From contig JAOPHQ010002282.1 in assembly GCA_030340625.1 (NCBI GenBank), forward strand, positions 169,501 to 233,500: a stretch of 64,000 bases of DNA, written 5' to 3'. Origin of the DNA: Merluccius polli. Its lineage: Eukaryota; Chordata; Actinopteri; Gadiformes; Merlucciidae. Below the pieces are notes generated by a model, which worked only from the letters and a program-made list of their open reading frames with translations, was not told where the DNA came from and searched no databases. This document shows, in pieces, positions 55,120 through 64,000 of this stretch. Every line of letters begins with the position of its first letter. Position 1 is the stretch's first letter. Both the position numbers and the translations under genes were made by a program.

Positions 55120-55262
55120 AAATTACAAAAACTGAAACACTTTTACAAATACAAATACAAATTTACATTTTAGAAAACAAATTTACAAAATTCAAAACAC
55201 TTTTACAAACTCTGAAACAAATTTACAAACTCTGAAACAAATTTACAAAGACAAAATCCTAA
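55120..55262. repeat. ACAAATTTACAAA-type tandem repeat
   Basis: ACAAATTTACAAACTCTGAA and variants are repeated about six times at ~22-bp spacing at the upstream edge of the rve-type transposon gene. Confidence 0.8.
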
Positions 55263-55363
55263 CGGAAAGGGAATGTACCAAAAGTGATTGAGTGAGTGGT
55301 TTGTTTTGAAAATACTGTACGGAGTGAGTAGTGTTGTGTGGTTTGTATGGAGGTTAATGATGT

Positions 55364-56066
55364 TTTGCCCATTTTGTGGAAACCATTTCAGTCTGTTACC
55401 GCGGTTTTGCATTTTGTGTGGACGGTCTCTGGAGTTTTTAAAGGACACGGATCAGACGGAAGGACCAGATATGCTGCATTATTGCACACAATATTTTAAT
55501 GGACACTCGTACAATGTAATCGTGGACATGATGTCAAGTTTTCATGGTATAAACATCAAAGTATACTCAGTCAAGCAGGGTTGTACCACAGAAAGAATTA
55601 TTCCTCTCCAAATGCTGTAATTAATGCCATCAGGTTGGAACTTCGTGGACCTGGACAACTGTTTGGCTACCGAACAATGTGGGTAGGTACTCAAACAAAA
55701 ATACAACCTTCGGGTGAGGAGAGACGATGTGATGAATTTGCTCCGGGAGCTTAACCCTCGAGGGTGCGAGAGGAGAGCATGCAGAAGGTTCATAAGAAGA
55801 ACATACCATTCAATGGAACGCTGATGGTTATGATAAACTTAAACCATTCGGTCTGGCCCTTTCAGGATGCATAGATTTTCACGTAAAGTACTGTGGCTTG
55901 AATGTGGACCAACAAATAATAACCCAAGGGTGATCGCTCACAATTTCCTGTCATGTGTGCGAAACCTTGGTGTCATCCCCATGAGACTGAGAACTGATTC
56001 CGGCACGGAGAACGGCATTATGGCTGCGATTCAGTGTACCCTACGTCACCATCACCATGACTACTA
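55364..56066 (+). pseudogene. rve-type (integrase-core) transposase gene, 5' half
   Basis: It starts with a Cys-rich patch (MMFCPFCGNHFSLLPRFCIL), then YFNGHSYNVIVDMMSSFHGI. After frameshifts (near 55,575 and 55,690) other frames carry RLELRGPGQLFGYRTMW, VRRDDVMNLLRELNPRG and DGYDKLKPFGLALSGCID (an integrase D-x region). The frame from 55,867 has SRKVLWLECGPTNNNPRVIA and LRTDSGTENGIMAAIQCTLR, the second Asp of an rve-type DDE core. It breaks at 56,066, where a Harbinger element is inserted, and continues at 60,391. Such genes belong to IS3EU-like animal transposons as I recall. Dead copy. Confidence 0.75.
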
Positions 56067-56271
56067 GGCCCTGTCCCATTACCTCCCCTAAAAACTTCCA
56101 CTTGGTTTTGAGTTCCCTCGACAGTAAAGTCCCCTTGACGAGGGGAGTGGGGGTGAAGATCTTTCCCTATGAAATGGGACATCACTATATGCAAATTAGT
56201 GTAGTGAACGTAGCGAACGCCTATGCCACGCGCAGCTTCGACGTAATACTATTTTCATTCATTCATGAAAA

Positions 56272-58056
56272 ATGCCGGCTCCAGCTGTTATGTTACCTGT
56301 TGCGTTAGCCTTGTATGTATATCTACGTCTCATCAATCAACAAAGAAGAAACGTGGACAACAGAAGACGCATTCGCCGTCTTCTTTGCCTTGTTGACTTG
56401 TTTGAGGTATGTCAATTTTTTTAACGTTATGTTCAACTCAGCTGTTAGCATGATGTTAACGTTAACGTTAGCCCGTTTGTGTCGATAAGACGACCTAAAG
56501 ACCTAGATCGTTAAATCCAGTCTGGTTAAATAATTTAACGTTATGTAGCCTTTGACTGTTTTTGATAGGTTGATAGGTTGTCATTTGATAGGTTTGATAG
56601 GTTGTCATTTCCTGTGTGTGACATAAGGACACACAACTAGTCCAGCTAGACCATTGTATAAAACTTTCTTGAAGTTCTCTGAGGGAGGGGTAGGTTGACT
56701 GTATAGGTTGACTCTAGGTTGTAGGTTGACTCTAGGTTGAGCTTATCCGCTTTTTAGGCTAGCACTACTGAAAGCAAGATCACACAAGCATACACACTAC
56801 CTGGGCCTCTGGAGTCAAATCAGTTGATTAAGGAGAGAAACATATTATGCCAGCAGGTTATAAATCTCCATGCCTTTGCATTTATTGGTATTGTAAATGC
56901 TACCAATCTACACTGACTGAAATGTGGAATGGAAAACATATTATATAAGGCTACTTGATCAAACTGGTGCTGTTGGGCTGGCCATGACTTGTGCATTAAT
57001 GGTGGTTGTTGTTCATTGTTTTTCCAGAGTGACCGTCCAGCGACATACTGCCGGTTAAATGTCGACGTGCCCATCCTACGTCTGTGGTTCAATGTTGAGT
57101 TGGACATCCAACAGGACTTCAGGCTGAATAGATGGGCCATGCATGCCCTGCAGCGCCTGATGCAGAGAGAGCAGGACCATGGCTGGGGTAACGAATTTGA
57201 AGTCCTCATCTATGTTTATTGGCTTGCCCATGGACTGTCCTATCGGGTGGTGTCGCGAGTGTTCAGTGTGCCCAAATCCACTGTTCACAGGATTATACAC
57301 AAGGTGGCACAGTTCATTTGGGACAATCTGCACAGAGCTATCGCCTTTCCAAAGCCTGCAGACCTGGACACTGTGGCCAATGGACTTGCCCAGCTTTCTG
57401 GTACATCTGTCCTCAACAAAGCTGTCGGTGCTATTGATGGTTGCCACGTGAGAATGAAGCCCCCATCTCTTCATCGCCTCTACTATCTGAATTATAAAGG
57501 ATTTTATTCAATTAATATGCAAGCCATCTGCGACTCTACTGGAAAGTTCCTAGACATTTTTGTAGGCTATCCAGGTTCGGTACACGACACAAGAATTTTA
57601 AAAAACAGTTTATTTTATCTGGCCAGAAAATATCCACCCAATGGATACTTTATCCTGGGAGATGGTGGGTATCCTTGTTTGGAGACACCAGTCTGCCTCA
57701 TCACTCCGTACAGGGAACCGGTGAATGGTCGCGTCCAGCGAAAATTCAACTACCACCAGTCAAGGGCACGTTCCATCGTGGAAAGAGCCTTTGGCATCAT
57801 GAAGACTCGCTGGAGGTCAACACTGTTTAGGGCCCTGGAGGTCAGTCCCACCTTTGCACCCCAGGTCATAGCCTCATGTGCCTTCATGCACAATGTCTGC
57901 ATTGACAATGGAGATGTCCTGGAACCAGACACTGATGTGGCTCTAGACATCCTGGACCCAGAACCTCCCCTACAAGAAGTTCCAGAGGCACATGAAATCC
58001 CTGGAAATGCCACACGGGACAGGTTTGCTGCGTTGATTAATGCTCAAGCCCCTTGA
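56272..58056 (+). CDS. HARBI1-like Harbinger transposase, two exons, intact
   Basis: Exon 1 is 56,272-56,406 (MPAPAVMLPVALALYV.. to ..LVDLFE) with a GTATGT donor. Exon 2 is 57,028-58,056 after a TTTTTCCAG acceptor; the intron is phase 0, giving 387 residues. An HTH region (LSYRVVSRVFSVPKSTVHRI) is followed by the DDE_Tnp_4-type core: Asp at about 182 in GAIDGCHV, SVHDTRI, Asp at about 257 in ILGDGGYP, and Glu at about 297 in IVERAFGIMK. All catalytic residues are present and length is usual for HARBI1 relatives. It needs the Myb-like partner encoded by the convergent gene for nuclear import and DNA binding (family knowledge). No lesion seen. Confidence 0.93.
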
Positions 58057-58307
58057 AGAAAATTGTTCTATTAAATCTAATTCTACTTTGACAACATGTT
58101 GTTAATGGTTTCTTTTATAATGATCTAGACATGCAATTAGTGTATTGGTATGATGACTGGTCAAAAACCTTTTAACACTGACATTTTATTAAATAATTAA
58201 AGAACATTAAACACTTTAACAAAATAATATTTAAATAACAAAAACAGAACTTTTAATTTAAATAACAAAACAGAACTCTTAATTTAAATAACAAAAACAT
58301 ATTGCAA

Positions 58308-60152
58308 CTATTGTTCTGGCATTTTGTCTACAAGTCTCTCAAAGAGGGTTAAAAACCTCTCCGTTTTGGCCTCAGTTTCCTCATGTCTTTTTTGCTCCTT
58401 AACAGATTCGGCCTGAAGGTAATCCAGGACGAGATTATTGCCTCTCTTTCGGCTTGGGGTTGTGGTGTCTGCAGTAGCTGGAGTGGGGGGACGAGTAGTG
58501 GCTGGAGTGGGGGGAAGAGTGGTGGTTGGTGTGGTGGGACGAGTGGTGGTTGGTGTGGTGTCTTCCTCTGATTCCGGTCCGGGTTCGACAATGGCCTGGA
58601 GGGGGAGTAGTATTGCATCAGTATTGCACCAGTTATAGGCTATTGTTGTGTGATAGTTCGTACTCTTATCAACTTACCATCAGTATTGTTGTGGGGTCCT
58701 CTACCGGCCTGAAAGATGCCACAATCACGGGAGGGTCTACCGCTGGCCTTCCCCCCATAATGCCATGCATGGCTTCATAGAAGCGCCAATTGGACACTGT
58801 CGCTTCCCCGCTGTCTGTGCCCGAGCCTGTCTTGGGCTGTTTCAGGTCCTACAATAGCAACCACACAACACACACACGCGCACACAAACACACACACACA
58901 CACACACACACACAAGAGAGAGGGAGCAAAATGTAATCATGTAAAGGATTTAAAGTAAGATATAGGTGATGAAGACAACATGAAGAGGAACAGCTCTACC
59001 CAAAGAATTACCTTGTACCGCTTTTTCAGGTTTTCCCACTTTTTCCCTGCCTTGTCTCCTGTTGTCTTTCCCTCCAGGCCCAGGTCTTTCACTGCTTTCC
59101 TATAAACATGTTAATATGATGAATAGCTGTGTCGAAATGTTATATGCTATAAGTCCACATGTTATCAGACATTTATATTGTTATCAGGTATTGAATTGTA
59201 CAATCTGGTCACTCACTCCCATAACTGTTTGGAGGCATATTTTTTCTTTGTAAATTTCTCCTCATTTTCAGCCCTGAACTTTATGAGGTCAAAGGTCTGC
59301 TGTACAGTCCCTGAAATATAAGACACCACCAGTTGCAAATTGTGAATTAACAGGGGAGAACAAGACAAATTTTTCAATGATCAATATAATCTGATGAGTG
59401 TGTTTAAACCCTAGTTATGATCATTATATAAGTATCCATAATATGCTTGTTACGCCACGTCCCGCTACACGGTCCAACACCCACCTCTAGTGGCTGCTGG
59501 TCGTAACTGGTCCTCCTTCCCGCAACCCACCTGTTGGCAATAACTAATCTATGTTCACTACTTAAGCCGGGGATCCTCAATCAGCCGGCACCAGTTTGTT
59601 GTTTCCCTAGCCTACTAGCAATTCTCAACCAGCCAGTCTGTCTACTCGTCCCTCGCCCTGCCTGCACGATCGTCCTCCCGGTTCCAGACCCCCGCCTGCC
59701 TGACTACCCGCCTGCTGCCGAGCCCCCCGCCTGCCTGACTACTCGTCCCTCGCCTCGAGGAATCTGAAGCTTCACTTCAGGTTTCTCCGTCCTCATTAAC
59801 GCCATATCACGAATATAATTAAAATCTGGATAAGCCTGGGATATTCATATTCATGTAATCGCCATTTCACACATCCTAAACATTGACAAAAACTACCCAG
59901 ATCAAATGTAACAATATGTACATCTGTAACATCTGTAGCAATGTTGCTAGCATTGATGGGCAGACTCGGCAGCTGTCATGAACTTCGTCAAAATAACTTC
60001 GTCGGATATTTTCTAACATTAGTATTCAAAACTCAACGGTCCTTTGGATGTGTATCAAACTAACATAATCCAACATATTTCGAAATTTTAACGTGCTTAT
60101 TTGTGATAATATACTTACAACTGAATTGCTCCTTTCCAGCGGTGTCCGCCAT
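58308..60152 (-). CDS. Harbinger Myb/SANT-like DNA-binding protein, five exons, intact
   Basis: Exons on the minus strand: 60,152-60,119; 59,310-59,217; 59,099-59,012; 58,848-58,678; 58,595-58,308. All borders are GT/AG and frames join without a stop, giving 224 residues. It starts MADTAGKEQFSW, then FDLIKFRAENEEKFTKKKYA and GKKWENLKKRYK, a Myb/SANT-like three-helix domain. Then comes NWRFYEAMHGIMGGRP, a Thr/Pro-rich linker (TTTRPTTPTTTLPPTPATT) and a coiled tail ending VDKMPEQ. Proteins of this kind bind the element's subterminal DNA and bring the transposase into the nucleus. The stop is about 250 bp from the transposase stop, so the two genes are convergent. A possible LTR fragment lies in intron 1. 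Confidence 0.88.
58866..58913. repeat. (CA)n microsatellite
   Basis: CA tract inside intron 3 of the Myb/SANT-like gene. Confidence 0.9.
59448..59800 (+). mobile_element. Possible LTR fragment
   Basis: It starts TGTTACGCCACGTCCCGC and contains CCCGCCTGCCTGACTAC repeats like gypsy LTRs of fish (compare the 5' LTR at 36,631). No second border found. It lies in intron 1 of the Myb/SANT-like gene. Confidence 0.35.
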
Positions 60153-60390
60153 CTTTGTTGACAATTTCAGCCGGCTCGCTGAGTTCGCAATGTATCATGG
60201 GTAATTTCATCTTCCACTTCGTTTTAAGCCTGCATCGGACCTCACTACGTTTTGAGGGGTGATTTTAAGGGGAGAATAGCACTCCCCCTTGCTCCCTAAA
60301 GTATTGGGACACCCGACCCCTACACGAGAACGCGCAAAAACAAGGGTTAGGGCAGAAATCTAGGGTTAGGGGAGGTAATGGGACGGGGCC

Positions 60391-61150
60391 CTACTCTGGA
60401 GTGTCCAGCCACATGTATGGCTCATCCACTACTAACCAGCGCATTGAGTCCTGGTGGTCCATATTCAGAAAGGGAAGGTAAGTGGCCTTCATAAAGTAAT
60501 TTTATATTTAAATATATGTACAGACACAGACATATCATTATATCATATATCCATTTCTATAGATCTCAGTTCTGGATGGAGTTATTTGCAGACCTCCGAG
60601 ATGCAGGATACTTCAACGGGAGTCATGAGCATCAGTGCCTATTAAGATGTTCTTCAGAAGGACTGTGTGTCAGACTGTGGAACAGTCACAGGATTCGCCC
60701 TTCCAGAACAGCGTCATGTCCAGGAGGAGTGCCCAATGAACTGTACTACTTACCACACAGGTAAAACTTTGATATATTGAGACTTCCTTGTTTCTGTCTT
60801 ATTTTTAACTTAAATGTAAGTAAATGCTGTTATGTTTTCTATAGATTTGGCTCCAGAGACTGGATTTGAAATTGAACACGCTGAATTGGATGGCTTTCCT
60901 GAGGCAAGCCTATCAATAGCTACATGTGGGGACCCAAACATGCAAGAGTATTTTGTCTTTGCTATGGAACACAATCAACTACAGAAGCCAGAAGACTGGG
61001 AGTCTGCAACAGGACTGTACATGAAGCTAAAAGAAATTGCTAGCTATAAAACAATCAAAAAGGTAGTAGCCAAGTGCTTACACATTGAGGCTTTTCTTTT
61101 CTTCCTGCTATTTTTTTTCAGAGTGATTAAGATGTTTTTTTATATGCCTT
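60391..61150 (+). pseudogene. rve-type transposase gene, 3' half
   Basis: Continuation of 55,364-56,066. Exon 60,391-60,479 reads SHMYGSSTTNQRIESWWSIF with the catalytic Glu region and a GTAAGT donor. Exon 60,561-60,761 reads SQFWMELFADLRDAGYFNGS, LWNSHRIRPSRTASCPGG and PNELYYLPHR with a small deletion in the middle. Exon from 60,844 reads HAELDGFPEASLSIATCGD then PNMQEYFVFAMEHNQLQKPE after a frame change. Frames are broken as in the first half, so it was decaying, or has decayed since. Confidence 0.75.
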
Positions 61151-62470
61151 GAAATCTGATTTGTAGTGGTGGAACACTGCCGTCTATGTCTGAATGTCAC
61201 CCAGTTTTTTGGTGAAATAAATGAATCAAATAATAGCAAAGTAATGCATATGTATTACATTTGTGTAAGTACAAAAAACTAAACTTATTGGCCTTGTTTT
61301 GTTTATTTTGTCTAAAATAGAATGGCCAAAATGTTAACTGTGAGAAAAGAACATGCTCACATATCTTTACATTATAAAGATTCTTAACAACCTTTAATAA
61401 CAACAAAGAACAACCTTTTCAGAGTCCCTAGGGGTCATCTCATGGCTTAAAAACATCCAAAACCTGGGGAATTTTGAAGTCCAAAGTCCATTTGTGTCTT
61501 AAACACAGTGTAAGTGTGGTAATTTTAATGTGTTTGAACATGTATTTGCCGTTGGGAATGGAGAGTCATCCAGGAACTCTATTCTTGGTGATGGTTCCAA
61601 TCCAGATGGGGGAAGTTAATTCAGTCCAGTTGCAGTTGTGGCATTCCATACGAGGGAAATGGACTAGATTATTCAATAGAGATACCCGACAACGCCACTC
61701 TGGGGTGTACCCAGAGAACTATTCTTATCCACACGCGTAAAGCACACAGGTCCGTATACTCAAGAGCGGAGACGTGGTTCACATAGATCAATACAAGTTT
61801 TATTTTCTTAACAATTCAAAAAGAAACATTTTAAAACCTTGAGCACACGAGAAAAGGGGAAAGGGGGAGGGAAAGCCCACTTGCGTGCTGAGGCGTACCA
61901 GGTGGAGAAGGGACTGGTGAAGGGGGGGCAGGCATTCCCCAAAACACACCAAAACTTAAATCACCCAGGCAACAGAGGGAGGGGGAAGCCACCACCCGGA
62001 CTACCAGCACCACCACCGATCCTCAGCACTGAAGGGATGGCAAAGAAAAGGGGTCAGAACAATATGAAGATATACAATACCCCCAAAAACCATATAGATA
62101 ACAGATAAGCTACTAATTAAGGAACTAACCTTAACTGTCAAAGAAACAAAGAAATTCACTGAGGAAACAAATGCATTAAGAAATAACGAAAGAGAAATTA
62201 TATTAACGCCAAGACACGTTGCTAAACAGATACAACACAGCAAACCAATGAAATAAAAGAAAAGGCCAGATTGAAAAAACAATAGAAAATAAAGAAATGG
62301 AAACAAAACTGATTAGGTTTCCAGACAATCCGTGTATCATTCGTTCTTTCCATTTTCAATTGGCAATCAAAAACCAAATAATGAAAAATTGAATGGTTAT
62401 TTTGTTTTTTGTTTTTTTATTATAACACCAAAAACGAAAAAATGCCTGGTTTTTCATATTTCAATTTTAG
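61151..62470. other. No gene recognised
   Basis: AT-rich, with a G/A-rich purine stretch near 61,850-62,045. Near 62,330-62,460 element-end-like motifs (CCATTTTCAATT.., AAAAACGAAAAAATG) precede the transposon end at 62,471. No coding evidence. Confidence 0.4.
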
Positions 62471-64000
62471 GCTCAGATCAAAAATACGAAATGGAAAAAC
62501 GGGCACCAGGACAGAATTTAATTTGAATGTTTAATTGGTCGGGTTTACGTGACCCGGAAGTTGTAAGGAGCGCTAGCAAACGATCAATCGATCAGGCCAT
62601 GGAGACTTATGTTTTGTTTCGAGAGTCAAAGCGTGTTACTGTAAAGGAGGAGGACATGACAGTCGAAAAAATCAGCAGGATTTTTCAGGTATAAATTTTC
62701 TCAAATAAACTTTTCTGTGAAATTGCACTGTACTTTTAACCACAAAACGTAGCCTAGCCTATATTTTCCATAAACCGATCGCTCTACTAGCATAATAATC
62801 TGTAGTCTTTTATTTTGTTTTGTTATAGTTACATTATATGCAGTCTCTCTCTGCCATAGACATAATTGTTTTTTATTTGGCTTGGTTGTTTTACCTTTTG
62901 ATGATTTTGACGTTTGTATCTATTTATCTATTTGCACATTTGTAGCACTTTGAGGTCATTTATTTGATGTAAAGTGCATTATAAATCGCATTTATCATTA
63001 TTATTACTATTATTTACTTTTTCAAAGGTTCATGGCTCCAGTTTCTATATCACTGATGACACCAATGTTGCCATATTTCCTGGAAATGATGGTCACTTCA
63101 GCACTCTTGACCTCATAGTAAGGGGGCATTATGAAGTGCATGGAGAGAGCGACGCTGTGGGGGAGCCATCCAGTGTGCCTGGACCACTGAACCCTACCCG
63201 CTTCTCCTTCCGCCGCCCACCCAGTGCTGCTGCGGGTTCAGCTTTAACTGCAAGGCCTTCTCCAAGAGCACCCGTGGCAAAGACATTCCAAAGGTGACCA
63301 AATACTTTAACACATAGGCGCATCAGGCTAATATGAGAGTGCATCTATCTATCTATATAGAATGTACAATGAATTTCAAAAATATTTTCATCTTCAGGAC
63401 CGTCTTCATTGCTGATGTTGTGGACGGCAGATTGGAAACAAGCAAAACCCTGACAGTTCGATTCTCGGAATTTGAGGCGTCTGTCATGGCCATCACAAGT
63501 AAAGTAAATGATGCCCTTGAACAAGAGGATTCGTTCATCCTTACGGATGGTCAGGGAAAACAGATTTTGGATACAGAGGGAGCCAGAGGTAAATCAATAA
63601 ATAAAAATGAGTATTTATAACCCTCTGGTTTTAATAAAACTACTTTTTTACCCTTTTTTTTTTAATGGTATACTTTATGTACTACAAAATCAACTATTTT
63701 CTTTTCAGGATCAGCATTTTGGAAGCAAAATGCAAGGAAAGTTTGTGCTGTGAAGGAAGGAGATTTGCAACAGTTACATGGAAGCAAAAGAAGAAGACTG
63801 AGGTATGTAAACTTGATTTGTCAATCATCATGATGGCATAGTATGGATATTCTCCTTAATCAACAAGTGAAGAGGACCTTCTTTGTGAGAATTTTTGCCA
63901 ATATAGGCCATACAAGTCTCTGGAATTTCCATTGCATGAGTTAGGATCACTATGATTACATTAACTTATAGATTTTGATTAATTATAATATATGAATTAG
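62471..64000 (+). mobile_element. Left end and start of a DNA element with GATCAAAAATA ends
   Basis: GCTCAGATCAAAAATACGAAATGG at 62,471-62,494 and the following ~90 bp (to GACCCGGAAGTTG) align with both inverted ends of 13,836-14,344. A well-formed gene starts about 130 bp inside. The right end lies beyond the window. Confidence 0.65.
62599..63802 (+). CDS. Multi-exon gene of a fish transposon-associated family (partial)
   Basis: Four exons with consensus borders: 62,599-62,688, 63,028-63,293, 63,398-63,588 and 63,709-63,802; the gene continues past the window. Phases match at every join and no stop occurs. It starts METYVLFRESKRVTVKEEDM, then VEKISRIFQ|VHGSSFYITDD and NVAIFPGNDGHFSTLD, a Pro/Ser/Ala linker, then FIADVVDGRLETSKTLTVRF, QEDSFILTDGQGKQILDTEG and FWKQNARKVCAVKEGDLQQL, ending GSKRRRLR. 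I recall similar multicopy fish proteins with this same order but know no function. The N-terminal part could be a ubiquitin-like or adaptor fold (inference). Intact so far. Confidence 0.7.

Larger units (their letters stand above)
56067..60390. mobile_element. Complete PIF/Harbinger transposon with CTA duplication
   Basis: Left end GGCCCTGTCCCATTACCTCC at 56,067 and right end GGAGGTAATGGGACGGGGCC to 60,390 are inverted with one mismatch over more than 20 bp. CTA stands on both sides (56,064-56,066 and 60,391-60,393). Two intact, convergent genes are inside: the DDE transposase (+) and the Myb/SANT-like protein (-). The disrupted host frame is restored across the site, which confirms both borders. 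4324 bp. It looks autonomous. Confidence 0.95.

Noticed and set aside
58349..58780. Plus-strand Gly/Val-rich frames
   Set aside because: They are antisense to the Thr/Pro-rich linker of the Harbinger DNA-binding protein, whose exons splice cleanly on the minus strand.

Overview
The window looks like nuclear DNA of a teleost fish. It has intron-containing genes with consensus GT/AG borders, long AT-rich stretches, many microsatellites, and fish-type mobile elements: a Tc1/mariner with the fish terminal repeat, a Rex3-like RTE LINE with a GATG tail, L2-type LINEs, a Gmr1-like LTR element, and ZBED-type hAT, PIF/Harbinger, piggyBac and MULE-like elements. No bacterial, rRNA, tRNA or CRISPR features were seen. 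The species cannot be named from the sequence.

Layout. 1-2.6 kb: a hAT element with an intact two-exon transposase, inserted into an L2-like LINE (2.6-4.7 kb). 4.7-6.4 kb: a dispersed repeat and degenerate tandem repeats. 6.4-10.46 kb: an unclassified element bounded by inverted ends, carrying a small ORF, a 167-bp tandem repeat and a nested intact DD35E Tc1/mariner. 10.46-13.3 kb: exons of two fish multicopy gene families, with a poly(A) signal. 13.8-15 kb: two adjacent non-autonomous DNA elements, one of them piggyBac-like. 17.3-21.1 kb: the first two coding exons of alkbh7 on the minus strand, separated by a repeat-filled intron. 24.5-26.0 kb: four exon remnants related to GDP-L-fucose synthase on the minus strand, with damaged splice sites. 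27.3-29 kb: microsatellites and small hairpin elements. 29.0-35.1 kb: a hAT element (8-bp duplication ATAAGAGG) split by a near-complete Rex3-like LINE that has its own 8-bp duplication. 35.6-42.4 kb: an L2/Rex1-type LINE tail split by a Gmr1-like LTR retrotransposon whose integrase lies upstream of reverse transcriptase. 46.2 kb: a 20-bp minisatellite. 48.1-50.5 kb: a hAT-like element (TSD TTCTAGGG) with a nested MULE-like MITE (TSD AGAATTTAC). 50.8-51.8 kb: an array of palindromic hexamers phased every 21-22 bp. 51.9-55.1 kb: two decayed Harbinger copies. 55.1-61.2 kb: a decayed rve-type transposon gene split by a complete Harbinger element (56,067-60,390) with two intact genes. 62.5-64 kb: the start of a DNA element carrying a well-formed multi-exon gene that runs off the window.

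How it fits together: the only recognisable cellular genes are alkbh7 (partial) and the GDP-fucose-synthase remnant. Almost everything else is layers of nested mobile elements, and several insertions can be ordered in time from target-site duplications and interrupted reading frames. Three elements keep apparently complete transposase genes: the ZBED-type hAT, the Tc1/mariner and the Harbinger.
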